Positions 1 to 8,719 of a stretch of DNA of 64,000 nt are shown one piece after another (position 1 is the stretch's first letter; the number at the start of each line of letters is the position of its first letter). A program made the translations under genes and the position numbers. Source of the DNA: Desulforamulus ferrireducens. Its GTDB lineage: Bacteria; Bacillota; Desulfotomaculia; Desulfotomaculales; Desulfotomaculaceae. Under the pieces are notes generated by a model, which was not told where the DNA came from, did not search any database, and was given only the letters and a program-made list of their open reading frames with translations. Where the stretch lies: positions 558,001 through 622,000 of the forward strand of contig NZ_CP019698.1 in NCBI RefSeq assembly GCF_002005145.1. Reading direction: 5' to 3'.

Positions 1-1423
1 GTAGATGCATTTCGTACATTACCACGTCATCTTTAAGCTCTACAGTGATGGAGTTTAATTCTACGAAGTTTTCATCATCCAGCACCGGTGGTGCATCACA
101 CCACTCGCCATTCTTCTTGCCAATACCACCGGAGTGTACCATATAATGGCCTTCACCGTAGTATTCTACGTTACTGATATAGCAAGAGAAGAATTCTGCT
201 CCTCTTTCTTTACCATATTGCCAAACCTGTTCAATCTCCATCTTTTCAGTATCGATTCTGTATCTGACCCCACGGGTGAAGTTATCCTTGGCAGGTACAT
301 ATTTTTCCTTAACCTTTGCCCGGAAGTGACCGTTATCCAAGCACATGATGTCGCCATTGGGGCAGACGATACAAGCGTGTTGCTCATATTGCCAGTCAAA
401 TTCACCTTCGCCCACTGGTTTAAAGAAGTACTTATCAACTAATTCTTGAGGCCAGCCTTCGGGGTCACCAATTATCCAGTTTAATTCGCCGGTATCAAAG
501 TCAATGTTGATAATAGCGTCCTGGTGACGTCCTGATAAAGTTAAAGAATTAGTCTTTTTATCATACCAAACAGCATTGTTGTGGAACCAGTCATGGGGAT
601 CCTGGCTGCCAGAACCGCCTACATCTTGCGGCAGTACCTTTTTGTAATCCCATTTTTTAAGTATTTGACCGGTTTGGCGATCCACCAGTACACACATATC
701 TTCCACTGTGCCACTGGACAGATCCTGGGTTAGCATAAGCAGGTTACCATCTTCCATTTCAAACTGGTCGTGGTGAAAACCGTCGGGTAAGCGGAATTCG
801 TTATAGATTTTGCCAATCATGCCCAACTCAAAGGCACCGGTTACATGGTAGGGCGGGGCAACCAGGCGGTGTGTTCCGATTAATAAGCGACCATTTCTCA
901 GTCTCTTGATATCCCAGCAAAATCCCATGGGGCTATACCAGCGCACGTCACCTTTGTAATCATAGCCTGCCACAAGAGCGTTAGAGGTGGGACTAACAAA
1001 CATAATGTTGTCGCCAAAGTATTCGCTGGTGGTTTCAATTTTGGTTACTTTTTTAACGCCGGCTGGGGCTGCTTCTGTTTGGATGTTGATAACATTGCTT
1101 TCACCGGTGGATAATACCAATTCCACTTGGTTATTGTAATCAGCGTAGAGACCATAAACAGGAATGCTGTGTTCAGTGGTTGCGGGGAAGGTAAAGCTGA
1201 TGTCGCCAGCCTTTTCTTTACCTTTAACAGTGATGGTTACTGCCACAGGTTCTGTGGTTTTGAACATGACTAAGGCAGTTAATGGGGCAATGAGGTAAGG
1301 ATTCAATTTTACATATGGGTTCTGGAAGGTATATTCGCCCTTTTGATACTCTGCTAAAAAAGCTTGTTCTGCCTGGTACTGTTGATCAATCAAGTGCTCA
1401 AATTTTTTAAATTTGACAGACAT
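1..1423 (-). CDS. assT: Arylsulfate sulfotransferase (AssT family), 3' end outside window
   Basis: This PAPS-independent sulfotransferase family moves sulfate from one phenolic sulfate ester to another phenol through a sulfated histidine. The frame is open for 474 codons from an ATG at 1423 and runs off the window. It is preceded by a GGGGGG ribosome binding site. Residues matching the known active site are visible: H217/H218, H281 in a DWFHNN stretch, R299 in SGRHQ, and H349 in EQHA, the presumed sulfated histidine; H281 and R299 have the same 18-residue spacing as in the E. coli enzyme. Repeated W/G-rich strands fit a beta-propeller. There is no signal peptide, whereas the well-studied enterobacterial enzyme is periplasmic, so this one is probably cytoplasmic. 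The family call is firm; the natural substrate is unknown. Confidence 0.9.
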   Translation of the reverse strand, partial: MSVKFKKFEHLIDQQYQAEQAFLAEYQKGEYTFQNPYVKLNPYLIAPLTALVMFKTTEPVAVTITVKGKEKAGDISFTFPATTEHSIPVYGLYADYNNQVELVLSTGESNVINIQTEAAPAGVKKVTKIETTSEYFGDNIMFVSPTSNALVAGYDYKGDVRWYSPMGFCWDIKRLRNGRLLIGTHRLVAPPYHVTGAFELGMIGKIYNEFRLPDGFHHDQFEMEDGNLLMLTQDLSSGTVEDMCVLVDRQTGQILKKWDYKKVLPQDVGGSGSQDPHDWFHNNAVWYDKKTNSLTLSGRHQDAIINIDFDTGELNWIIGDPEGWPQELVDKYFFKPVGEGEFDWQYEQHACIVCPNGDIMCLDNGHFRAKVKEKYVPAKDNFTRGVRYRIDTEKMEIEQVWQYGKERGAEFFSCYISNVEYYGEGHYMVHSGGIGKKNGEWCDAPPVLDDENFVELNSITVELKDDVVMYEMHL

Positions 1424-1605
1424 GTTTTTCCCCCCGTTGATTATTGTTAACTTATTCACATCCAATTGCCTGATTAAGTTAATTGGATTATAACTAATTG
1501 AGAGGTGGTGAGATGGTAGTCCAAATTACCTGAGCGATAAAATTTTCACAAAGCCCTTTGCCAAGATTTGCAATGTGAATTTGGTTTATTACTTAGCAAG
1601 ATATA

Positions 1606-1675
1606 TTGTGAAGCTTGGCCATAGGCAACTACAGGCCTGTAGGGTTTTCCCAGGCTATTGTATGCCTTTTCACAA
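1606..1675 (-). promoter_or_regulatory. Possible structured leader upstream of assT
   Basis: The outer arms TTGTGAA and TTCACAA (7 bp) enclose a second pair AGGCA/TGCCT, which encloses the perfect palindrome CTACAGGCCTGTAG (1629-1642) and a GGG-TTTT-CCC hairpin. Nested pairing of this kind suggests a folded RNA, or stacked protein sites, in the assT leader. It matches no riboswitch class that I recognise. The rest of 1424-1888 shows only the palindrome at 1747 and the hairpin at 1793. Confidence 0.3.
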
Positions 1676-1746
1676 CTCAAGGTATAAAAATGCTGGTTCT
1701 TAGTGTTTTACTAGTAAAAAGTATAGTATATATAGGCCAACAGCCT

Positions 1747-1764
1747 TTGTAGTTCAGACTACAA
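1747..1764. promoter_or_regulatory. Palindromic operator candidate, TGTAGT-N4-ACTACA type
   Basis: The sequence TTGTAGTTCAGACTACAA has perfect 7-bp arms around TCAG. A near-identical site (ATGTAGT-CCAG-ACTACAT) lies at 15923-15940 upstream of the chemotaxis-type gene. Two such sites in the window suggest a shared regulator. The regulator itself is not identified. Confidence 0.5.
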
Positions 1765-1792
1765 TTAAATAAAAAATGTCGGGCCCTTGACA

Positions 1793-1847
1793 AAAAGAGA
1801 CTGTTCCCAGGGGAACACCTAATATGTTCCTGGGAACAGTCTCTTTT
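1793..1847. terminator. Long perfect hairpin, probable terminator
   Basis: A stem of about 19 bp (AAAAGAGACTGTTCCCAGG with its complement), plus 5 more pairs after a one-base bulge, closes on a short loop. It ends in TTTT on both strands. It lies just downstream of the 56-aa gene (minus strand), for which it is a natural terminator. Confidence 0.65.
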
Positions 1848-1888
1848 AAATATTTATATTATAGAAATGTACCGGGAAAAGGTTGGTA

Positions 1889-2059
1889 CTATCCTCTGGT
1901 AAGCTTTAAAAGGATGACGGGTGTTGCTTCGGTCTCCTTAACCTTTTCCTCATCATTACCGAAGACCGGTTGAGTAAATAAAAAGCTGCAGAGGAATAGT
2001 AATACGGACAAAATACCAATTAGCAGATTAGATTTGCCTTTACTTTCTGTTTTTCTCAT
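1889..2059 (-). CDS. 56-aa exported or membrane-anchored small protein
   Basis: A small gene starts with ATG at 2059 behind a GGGGGG ribosome binding site and ends with TAG at 1889. The product has a basic N-terminus (MRKTESKGKS), one hydrophobic segment at about residues 11-29, a possible signal-peptidase site near PVFG, and a short charged tail (NDEEKVKETEA). It is followed by the strong hairpin at 1793-1847. I recognise no family. The good ribosome binding site, signal-like layout and dedicated terminator support a real gene, expressed alone between assT and prfC. It could be a processed secreted peptide or a single-pass membrane peptide. Confidence 0.6.
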   Translation of the reverse strand: MRKTESKGKSNLLIGILSVLLFLCSFLFTQPVFGNDEEKVKETEATPVILLKLTRG

Positions 2060-2284
2060 ATTTAAGATTTCCCCCCAGTCTAATTTTAAACTAGTCTAAA
2101 ACAATATGTTTCACTTTATTCATGAAACAAACCAGGGGAAGCATTTTTATCTCTTACCAACCAATGAAAGCTATCTTTTAGTTGCCGAACACTTTAAATT
2201 TAGATTACAATAAAAGGCAGGTTTGTCACGAAGTAAAGGAAAATAGGCGTATCCAGAAGGAAACGGAGGCTTTTATTAACAGCA

Positions 2285-3898
2285 ATGAGTGAAATACAAA
2301 AAGAGATTCAAAGAAGGAGAACCTTTGCCATCATCTCTCACCCGGATGCCGGTAAAACCACATTAACGGAAAAGCTGCTGTTGTACGGTGGTGCACTGCG
2401 TTTAGCTGGTAGTGTGAAGTCACGTAAAGCAAAGCAGCATGCCGTGTCCGACTGGATGGAGCTGGAGAAGCAGCGGGGTATTTCTGTAACCTCCAGCGTG
2501 CTGCAGTTTGAGTATCAGGGAAATAAAATAAATATCTTGGACACGCCTGGTCACCAGGACTTCAGTGAAGATACCTACCGTACCCTCATGGCTGCTGACA
2601 GCGCCGTCATGCTAATTGATGCGGCCAAGGGGGTGGAGGAGCAGACGAAAAAACTGTTCCATGTATGCCGTCAGCGGGGTATTCCTATTTTTACCTTCAT
2701 TAATAAAATGGATCGCCAGGGTAAAGAACCCCTGGATTTATTAGATGAATTGGAAAAGGTACTTAACATTAAATCCTACCCCATGAATTGGCCCATTGGT
2801 CGCGGCAGTGAATTTAAAGGTATTTATGAGCGTGCCACGGCCAAAATTGAACTTTTTACCGGCAGTGGACACGGGGCCACCATTGTACCTACCCAAACCG
2901 GGGATTTGACCGACCCGGCCATCGTGGGAGCCATCAATGAACAGGTCTATCAATTATTAAAGGATGACCTGGAACTACTGGATTTAGCCGGTGACGAATT
3001 TGACTCAGAACTGGTGGCGCGGGGAGAACTAACGCCGGTGTTCTTTGGCAGCGCTCTGACCAATTTCGGGGTAGAGGCATTTCTTAATTCCTTTATTAAA
3101 ATGGCCCCGGCCCCCCATGAAAAAAATTCCAGTGCCGGTATTATCAAACCGGAACAGCCGGAGTTTTCTGGTTTTGTATTTAAAATTCAAGCCAATATGG
3201 ACCCGGCTCACCGGGACAGACTGGCCTTTGTGCGGATTTGCTCCGGTGTCTTTCACAGGGGCATGATGGTCAAGCACGTTCCCACCGGTAAGGTAATTCG
3301 TTTAGCCCAGTCCAAGCAGTTTATGGCCCAGGATGCTTCCACCGTCGATGAAGCTTATCCCGGTGATATCATCGGCATCTTCGATCCGGGAATTTTCCGG
3401 ATTGGCGATACCATCACAGAAAAAAGCAATTTCACCTTTGAGCCCATTCCCAAGTTTCCGCCGGAGTTGTTTGCCCGGGTGCACCTGCGGGATGCCATGA
3501 AGCGCAAGCAGTTTGTTAAAGGAATAGAACAACTTACCAATGAGGGAGCAGTGCAGCGTTTTCGCTACCCGGATATTGGTCTGGAATCGCCGGTTTTGGG
3601 GGCGGTGGGGGTGTTGCAGTTTGAGGTGCTGGAATATCGCCTAACCCATGAATATGGTGTGGATATCAGCATCGAGCACCTGCCCTACTCCCTGGCCCGC
3701 TGGGCCGTGGGGGAAAATCTCACTGCCCGTTCCCTGAAAAGTATGGATAACCTGGTGCTGCTGGATGATGACGATAATTATGTAGTTCTTTTCCGTAACC
3801 AGTGGGCCTTTAACTGGGAAGCCGAACGGCATAAAGAGGTTACCTATTTGGAAAACCCGCCCCTGCGAGGGGCTGCCACCACAGCGGCAGGGGCATAA
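2285..3898 (+). CDS. prfC: Peptide chain release factor 3 (RF3)
   Basis: RF3 is a translational GTPase that removes RF1/RF2 from the ribosome after peptide release. The 537-residue product is close to the family length of about 530. GTPase motifs are intact: P-loop HPDAGKTT at residues 19-26, DTPGH at 86-90 and NKMD at 140-143, followed by the EF-Tu-like domain 2 and the C-terminal RF3 domain (QRFRYPDIGLESPVLGAVG). The ORF begins at an ATG 15 or so bases after a GGAGG, so the spacing is long. It stands as a single gene in front of a divergent-function MFS gene on the same strand. Identification is secure. Confidence 0.95.
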   Translation: MSEIQKEIQRRRTFAIISHPDAGKTTLTEKLLLYGGALRLAGSVKSRKAKQHAVSDWMELEKQRGISVTSSVLQFEYQGNKINILDTPGHQDFSEDTYRTLMAADSAVMLIDAAKGVEEQTKKLFHVCRQRGIPIFTFINKMDRQGKEPLDLLDELEKVLNIKSYPMNWPIGRGSEFKGIYERATAKIELFTGSGHGATIVPTQTGDLTDPAIVGAINEQVYQLLKDDLELLDLAGDEFDSELVARGELTPVFFGSALTNFGVEAFLNSFIKMAPAPHEKNSSAGIIKPEQPEFSGFVFKIQANMDPAHRDRLAFVRICSGVFHRGMMVKHVPTGKVIRLAQSKQFMAQDASTVDEAYPGDIIGIFDPGIFRIGDTITEKSNFTFEPIPKFPPELFARVHLRDAMKRKQFVKGIEQLTNEGAVQRFRYPDIGLESPVLGAVGVLQFEVLEYRLTHEYGVDISIEHLPYSLARWAVGENLTARSLKSMDNLVLLDDDDNYVVLFRNQWAFNWEAERHKEVTYLENPPLRGAATTAAGA

Positions 3899-3968
3899 CC
3901 AAACCCAGTTGTATTTCCCTAAAACTTAGAGGATAAAATAGCCAATAAACCCATTATGGCTGGGGGTA

Positions 3969-5291
3969 ATGGTTTTGAATATAGCACAAAGGTTAGATCG
4001 CCTGCCCGTTCTGTCTTCCCATTGGTACATCTTATTGGCAACGGGCATTGGTTGGCTTTTTGATTCAATGGATGTAGGCTTAGTATCCTTTGTCATGCCA
4101 GCAATACAAGAGGATTGGGGTCTGTCACCCACGGAGTTAGGTTTAATAGGCAGTGTGGGGATGGTAGGCATGGCGGTGGGGGCGGCCTTTAGCGGTATGT
4201 TGGCTGATAAATATGGGCGGCGGCAAGTAATTCTTTTCACCCTGGTACTGTTTGGTTTAGCCACCGGTCTGGCGGGTTTGGCCACTGGATTGACGATGAT
4301 GTTAGTGGCCCGTTTTCTGGTGGGCCTGGGGCTGGGCGGTGAATTACCCGTGGCCTCCACTTTGATTAGTGAAATAGCCCCCCGCTCGGTACGGGGACGT
4401 TTTGTGGTATTGCTGGAAAGCTTCTGGGCCTGGGGGTGGATATTGGCAGCCTTAGTGGCCTATTTATTGGTGCCGGAATATGGTTGGCGGACAGCCTTTT
4501 TCATCGGAGCACTACCCGCCCTACTGGCGGTATTTCTCAGAAAGGCCATCCCGGAGTCGCCTCGCTTTTTAGTGCAAAAGGGTGACTACCAGGGGGCCGA
4601 TGCCATTGTGTCCCGCCTGGAGCAACAAGCGGGAATCAAGCTGTCTGAAGCAGAAAAAACCAGAAGTTTTACAATAGATAAGGGTATTTCCTTGGGCGAG
4701 CTTTGGTCACCTAGCCTGTGGCGACGTACCCTAACCCTCTGGATACTTTGGCTGGGCATTAACTTCGGCTATTATGGCTTTGTCATGTGGATTCCTACAT
4801 TGCTGGTAGGTAAGGGTTTTCTTATTATTAAAAGTTTACAATATGTACTGCTTATGACCTTGGCCCAAGTTCCGGGATACTTTACCGCTGCTTACCTCAT
4901 TGAAGTAATCGGTCGCAAGGCTGTCTTAATTATTTATCTGGCGGGTACCGCCGTGGCGGCCTATTTCTTCGGCCAAAGTGAGACAGTCAGAGATATTTTG
5001 GTGATGGGGAGTTTGCTTTATTTCTTTAGCCTGGGGGCCTGGGGGGCTGTCTATGCCTATACGCCGGAGAACTACCCCACCAATTCCCGGGGTACCGGTG
5101 TGGGCTGGGCTGCTGCTGTGGGTCGATTGGGGGCCATTGCCGCGCCTTACCTGGTGGGTCTGGTCTATCAAATGACGGGTGTACAAAGTGGCTACACAGC
5201 GGTCTTTTTCATGCTTACCCTGGTCTTTGCCGTTACAGCCCTGGCTGTCCTGCTTCTTGGTACGGAAACCCTGGGCAAGGCACTGGATTAA
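3969..5291 (+). CDS. MFS transporter, NiaP/aromatic-acid-like
   Basis: A 12-TM major facilitator protein of 440 residues. The N-terminal half closely resembles the niacin transporter NiaP (YceI) of Bacillus: a GWLFDSMDVG stretch in TM1, the MFS A-motif (ADKYGRRQV) in the first cytoplasmic loop, and GLGLGGELPVAST in TM4. Substrates of this branch are small aromatic or heterocyclic acids such as nicotinate or benzoate, so the exact substrate cannot be read. The ATG at 3969 lies only 2 nt from the GGGGG ribosome binding site; the in-frame TTG at 3975 has better spacing and may be the true start. It ends at a strong terminator. Confidence 0.85.
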   Translation: MVLNIAQRLDRLPVLSSHWYILLATGIGWLFDSMDVGLVSFVMPAIQEDWGLSPTELGLIGSVGMVGMAVGAAFSGMLADKYGRRQVILFTLVLFGLATGLAGLATGLTMMLVARFLVGLGLGGELPVASTLISEIAPRSVRGRFVVLLESFWAWGWILAALVAYLLVPEYGWRTAFFIGALPALLAVFLRKAIPESPRFLVQKGDYQGADAIVSRLEQQAGIKLSEAEKTRSFTIDKGISLGELWSPSLWRRTLTLWILWLGINFGYYGFVMWIPTLLVGKGFLIIKSLQYVLLMTLAQVPGYFTAAYLIEVIGRKAVLIIYLAGTAVAAYFFGQSETVRDILVMGSLLYFFSLGAWGAVYAYTPENYPTNSRGTGVGWAAAVGRLGAIAAPYLVGLVYQMTGVQSGYTAVFFMLTLVFAVTALAVLLLGTETLGKALD

Positions 5292-5293
5292 AT

Positions 5294-5337
5294 AAAACGG
5301 GAGTGTTGCAAAAATTGTTATGCAACACTCCCGTTTT
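5294..5337. terminator. Bidirectional hairpin terminator
   Basis: A perfect 17-bp stem (AAAACGGGAGTGTTGCA and complement) closes a 10-nt loop, with T-rich sequence on both exits. It separates the converging MFS genes. It belongs to the GAGTGT-type hairpins seen again at 21091, 34887, 52461 and 57582. Confidence 0.85.
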
Positions 5338-5399
5338 ATTGTACATAAGCATAACAGTAAGCAGGTAGACTGGCTATTCCAAAAGCGAAACATCTACCC

Positions 5400-6593
5400 T
5401 TAATTTTGTGACACTCCCATTTGTTTACTGAACCCAAGGCGGAGGATAGCACTTTTCCCTGTTAAATAATATACCAGGGCTAACAGCAAGGGAATGATAT
5501 TCAAATAGAACATGGTAGCATAGCCAAAGTGGTTGGCAATAACACCCCAGAGAACGGAACCCAGGGCAACGCCGATATCAAAGGCTGTCCAATAAGTGGC
5601 ATTGGCCGCTCCCCTTCTGGTAGAAGATACACTATTAATACTAAGGAAGAGGGTGGTTGGCTGGACAAAGCCAAAGCCAAGGCCAAACAAACAACCGGCT
5701 AAGATCAATTGCCAGGGCGAATTTGTACCGGCAACCATACATAAGGAAAGGCCGATAGTGAGTAGACCCACCAGAATGCCGGTATGGCAACCGGTCTGCC
5801 CTTTTTTATCTATAAGTTTACCGGCTAAAGGTCGGGAGGCAAAGGAACTGATAGCCATAAAGGTAAAGAACCAACCGGTACTTGCTAGCCCCTTTTCCTG
5901 CATAAAGAGAGCCAGGAAGGAAAGTAATGAACTATAAGTGATGGTTGTTAGCAAAATAATAAAAGAGGGGCCAAGGGCTAGTTTCTCTAAAAATACTAGT
6001 TTTACCCCTTGGTTAAGGTTACTTTGTTTAGGCGCTTTAATCAAAAGGACAAGTCCCAAGGCGGCAGTGGTTAATAAGAAACTGGTGACAAATAGGTTAC
6101 TAAAGGATTGACTAGCGATTAGCCAGAGTCCCAGGGCAGGTCCCAGCCCTAAAGAAATGCTATTGGCCAGGCCATAATACCCCAACCCTTCACCCATTCT
6201 GTGGCTGGGAACGATATCTGAGACCAGGGTGCTCTGGGCTGTGGTGCCGACGCCCCAACCAAACCCCTGCACAAAACGCAGCAACAAAAGGGGCACAATG
6301 GGAATCATAAAGGAATAAACAAAAGATGGGATTAAAAATACCAACAGACCGGCAAGTAAAATAGCCTTACGACCATACCTATCCAAAGCCCAACCGGCAA
6401 TGGGACGAATTAGCACAGCAGCCACAGTTAAGGCTGCCATAGCTAGACCTGCCATGTCGCTGGAACCACCCTGTTCTTTAATGTAAAGCGGTAAGGTAGG
6501 AATTAGGCTATGAAAAGCCAAGCAAAAGGTTAGTGACGACAAACAAAGCAGGATATAATTTTTAGTCCACAGTGGTGGTTTTTGACCAGACAT
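5400..6593 (-). CDS. MFS transporter (drug/sugar efflux-like)
   Basis: A 397-residue 12-TM major facilitator permease. The cytoplasmic loop after TM2 carries an A-motif (GWALDRYGRKAIL) and the matching loop after TM8 carries AGKLIDKKGQ. TM5 has the glycine-rich GLGYYGLANS motif C pattern found in many exporters. The start is the ATG at 6593, preceded by GGGGGGAG. The gene is monocistronic and converges on the preceding MFS gene with the terminator at 5294 between them. The substrate cannot be assigned; an export role is inferred from the motif C-like glycines. Confidence 0.8.
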   Translation of the reverse strand: MSGQKPPLWTKNYILLCLSSLTFCLAFHSLIPTLPLYIKEQGGSSDMAGLAMAALTVAAVLIRPIAGWALDRYGRKAILLAGLLVFLIPSFVYSFMIPIVPLLLLRFVQGFGWGVGTTAQSTLVSDIVPSHRMGEGLGYYGLANSISLGLGPALGLWLIASQSFSNLFVTSFLLTTAALGLVLLIKAPKQSNLNQGVKLVFLEKLALGPSFIILLTTITYSSLLSFLALFMQEKGLASTGWFFTFMAISSFASRPLAGKLIDKKGQTGCHTGILVGLLTIGLSLCMVAGTNSPWQLILAGCLFGLGFGFVQPTTLFLSINSVSSTRRGAANATYWTAFDIGVALGSVLWGVIANHFGYATMFYLNIIPLLLALVYYLTGKSAILRLGFSKQMGVSQN

Positions 6594-6799
6594 ATACCCA
6601 TAGCTCCCCCCAGGTGATTAGTTGATAAGACAACAAATAAAATTGTATCGCATTCGAAATAATTTTTCCAGTATAAAGATTGTCCCAGGAAGTAGTACTA
6701 ATTTGCTGACCAAGCAAAAAAATACCAGAAGATGTAGTTTACATTACATACTAAGGTCAAAATAATTTTATAAAATATTCATAAGAGACAAAAATGTGC

Positions 6800-6805
6800 T
6801 ATAAT
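6800..6805 (+). promoter_or_regulatory. Probable -10 of the etfBA-lactate dehydrogenase operon
   Basis: TATAAT sits about 80 nt upstream of etfB. A weak -35 candidate (TTCATA) lies 16 nt before it. The operator-like TGGTATGACCA at 6838 falls inside the presumed transcribed leader. The remainder of 6594-6887 shows only a degenerate TGTAGT-type palindrome at 6732-6749. Confidence 0.45.
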
Positions 6806-6837
6806 GAAAATGGTGGGAATTTTTTGTTATTGTTTTG

Positions 6838-6848
6838 TGGTATGACCA
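6838..6848. promoter_or_regulatory. FadR/GntR-type operator candidate
   Basis: TGGTATGACCA fits the TGGT-N3-ACCA half-site layout of FadR-subfamily GntR regulators, which often control lactate or glycolate genes. It lies 40 nt before the etfB start, downstream of the likely promoter, a position suited to repression. No gntR gene is present in the window. Confidence 0.45.
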
Positions 6849-6887
6849 TCAGATGTCCAACTTTTAAAAGTGTAGGAGGTGCTAATT

Positions 6888-7676
6888 TTGAATATTGTAG
6901 TGCTGATTAAACAAGTTCCTGGCACAGACAACGTGAAATTAGACCCAGAAACCGGAGTTATGATTCGTAGTGGAAAGGATACCATTATTAACCCGCTGGA
7001 TGAAAATGCTTTGGAAGAGGCCATCCGCATTAAAAACTCCCACCCGAATGTCAAAGTAACTGCCGTTAGTATGGGCCCCGAATCCGCTATTAAAGCTCTC
7101 AAGGAAGCGGTGGCCATGGGTGCAGATGCAGGGGTGCTAATCTCCGGTCGTGCCTTTGCCGGTTCGGACACCATTGCCACAGCCAAGGCTTTGGCTGCTA
7201 CCATTAAAAAGCTTGGCCCTGTGGATCTGGTTATCTGCGGTGAAAGGGCCACTGACGGGGAAACCGGCCAAACCGGTGCCATGATTGCTAACTACTTAGA
7301 TATTCCGGTACAAACCTATGTTTCCAGCGTAGAAATTCAACAGGCTGGAGTAGTGGTGAAGCGTACTGTCGAAGGCGGTTTTGAAAGGGTAGAGGTACCG
7401 TTCCCTGTACTGATTACTGTTAATAAGGATATAAACGAACCTGGTTTTCCCACCCTGGCGGGCAAACTCAGGGCCAAGCAGGTGGAAATTACCATCTGGC
7501 GTCCGGAGGAATTAGGACTGGACAAAAGCGAGTTAGGTTTAGTGGGTTCGCCTACACGGGTGGTTAAAGTGTTTAGTCCCAAATTAGCCCGCGATACCAT
7601 ATTGCACAAAGCTGATGGTACCACAGGTCCGGTGGATGAACTAATGAAGTTCCTTGCCGCCAAAGAAGTTCTCTAG
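6888..7676 (+). CDS. etfB: Electron transfer flavoprotein beta subunit
   Basis: EtfB forms a heterodimer with EtfA and passes electrons between NAD(H), ferredoxin and flavoprotein dehydrogenases. The start is the TTG at 6888, 8 nt after AGGAGG, giving the family-typical MNIVVLIKQVPGT; a GTG at 6879 overlaps the ribosome binding site and is rejected. The product is 262 residues. The stretch LGPVDLVICGERATDGETGQ is the ETF beta signature region. It opens a three-gene operon with etfA and a GlcD-type dehydrogenase. The order B-A-dehydrogenase matches the electron-confurcating lactate dehydrogenase operon of Acetobacterium woodii, which is the likely role by inference. Confidence 0.92.
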   Translation: MNIVVLIKQVPGTDNVKLDPETGVMIRSGKDTIINPLDENALEEAIRIKNSHPNVKVTAVSMGPESAIKALKEAVAMGADAGVLISGRAFAGSDTIATAKALAATIKKLGPVDLVICGERATDGETGQTGAMIANYLDIPVQTYVSSVEIQQAGVVVKRTVEGGFERVEVPFPVLITVNKDINEPGFPTLAGKLRAKQVEITIWRPEELGLDKSELGLVGSPTRVVKVFSPKLARDTILHKADGTTGPVDELMKFLAAKEVL

Positions 7677-7692
7677 GAAGGGGGAGCGAAAA

Positions 7693-8706
7693 TTGACACA
7701 GGATATTTCTCAATATAAAGGTGTATTGGTTTTAGGTGAACAAAGGGATGGTAAAATCCAAACCGTGACCTATGAATTGTTAACCAGAGGTCGGGCCCTG
7801 GCAGATGAGCTACAGTGTGATTTAGCTTGTGTACTACTGGGCCAGGAGATTGAAAATGTTGAGGAAGTTATTCAGCGTGGTGCTGATAAAGTATTTTTCA
7901 TTCAGCATCCTGCTTTGGCAAACTTTTTGCCCAAGCCTTACAGCAATGCTATTTGTCAACTAATTGAAGAAGAAAAACCTGAGATTATTGTGGCTGCTGC
8001 CACCACTACCGGTCGTACTGTTATGCCCCTGGTAGCTGCCAAGGTTAACACCGGCCTCACGGCAGATTGTACGGAGTTAACCATTGACCCCGAAAGCAAA
8101 ATTCTTCTGCAAACCCGTCCTGCCATCGGCGGCAACATTATGGCCACCATCAAGACCCCCAATCACCGTCCGCAAATGGCCACTGTTCGCCCCAAATCCG
8201 CCAAACCGGCCCCCATTGACCCCAGTCGCCAGGGGCAGGTAATTGTCAAAAAATATGATGGCGCAGTATTTATTACCCCTGAGAAATTTTTGGAATACAT
8301 CAAGGATACCACCCAGGAAGTTAGTATCGAAGAGGCCGATATTATCGTAGCCGGCGGTAAAGGCATGAAAAACGCCGAAGGTTTTAAAATGGTAGAGGAA
8401 TTGGCCAGACTGCTGGGAGCTGGTGTGGGAGCTACCCGTGATGCGGTGGAACTGGGTTGGACTACCTATCCCCATCAAATTGGCCTGTCCGGTAAAACAG
8501 TATCTCCAAAACTCTACATTGCCTTGGGTCTGTCCGGCAAAATTCAGCACTTAGCCGGTATGCAAACTTCCGAGGTGATTGTGGCAGTCAATAAAGATCC
8601 CGAAGCCCAGATTTTTAAAGTGGCCGACTTTGGCATTGTGGGGGATGTTTTTGAGGTTGTACCCATGCTGCTGGACGCTGTAAAAAAAGCCAAGGCTACT
8701 GTGTAA
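7693..8706 (+). CDS. etfA: Electron transfer flavoprotein alpha subunit
   Basis: EtfA binds FAD in its C-terminal domain and pairs with EtfB. The TTG at 7693 follows AAGGGGGAG by about 7 nt and yields a 337-residue protein starting MTQDISQYKG. The C-terminal FAD-binding region is clear: GATRDAVELGW, then GLSGKIQHLAGMQTSEVIV and DFGIVGDVFEVVP. The N-terminus goes straight into the Rossmann-like domain with no CxxCxxC cluster, so it has no ferredoxin-like extension of the kind I recall in the A. woodii lactate dehydrogenase EtfA. It lies 16 nt after etfB and 13 nt before the dehydrogenase. Confidence 0.92.
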   Translation: MTQDISQYKGVLVLGEQRDGKIQTVTYELLTRGRALADELQCDLACVLLGQEIENVEEVIQRGADKVFFIQHPALANFLPKPYSNAICQLIEEEKPEIIVAAATTTGRTVMPLVAAKVNTGLTADCTELTIDPESKILLQTRPAIGGNIMATIKTPNHRPQMATVRPKSAKPAPIDPSRQGQVIVKKYDGAVFITPEKFLEYIKDTTQEVSIEEADIIVAGGKGMKNAEGFKMVEELARLLGAGVGATRDAVELGWTTYPHQIGLSGKTVSPKLYIALGLSGKIQHLAGMQTSEVIVAVNKDPEAQIFKVADFGIVGDVFEVVPMLLDAVKKAKATV

Positions 8707-8719
8707 AGGGGGGTTACTA

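Noticed and set aside
166-438. Separate ORFs inside 1-1423 on both strands
   Set aside because: They overlap the AssT frame, which carries clear family motifs throughout; the short frames have no ribosome binding site or motif.
1606-1675. c-di-GMP, SAM or other known riboswitch
   Set aside because: None of the conserved core words of these classes is present; kept only as an unexplained structured region.
6879-6887. GTG start for etfB
   Set aside because: The GTG overlaps the AGGAGG; the TTG at 6888 has normal spacing and gives the family-typical N-terminus.
7654-7692. ATG start for etfA inside etfB
   Set aside because: No ribosome binding site there; the TTG at 7693 follows AAGGGGGAG.
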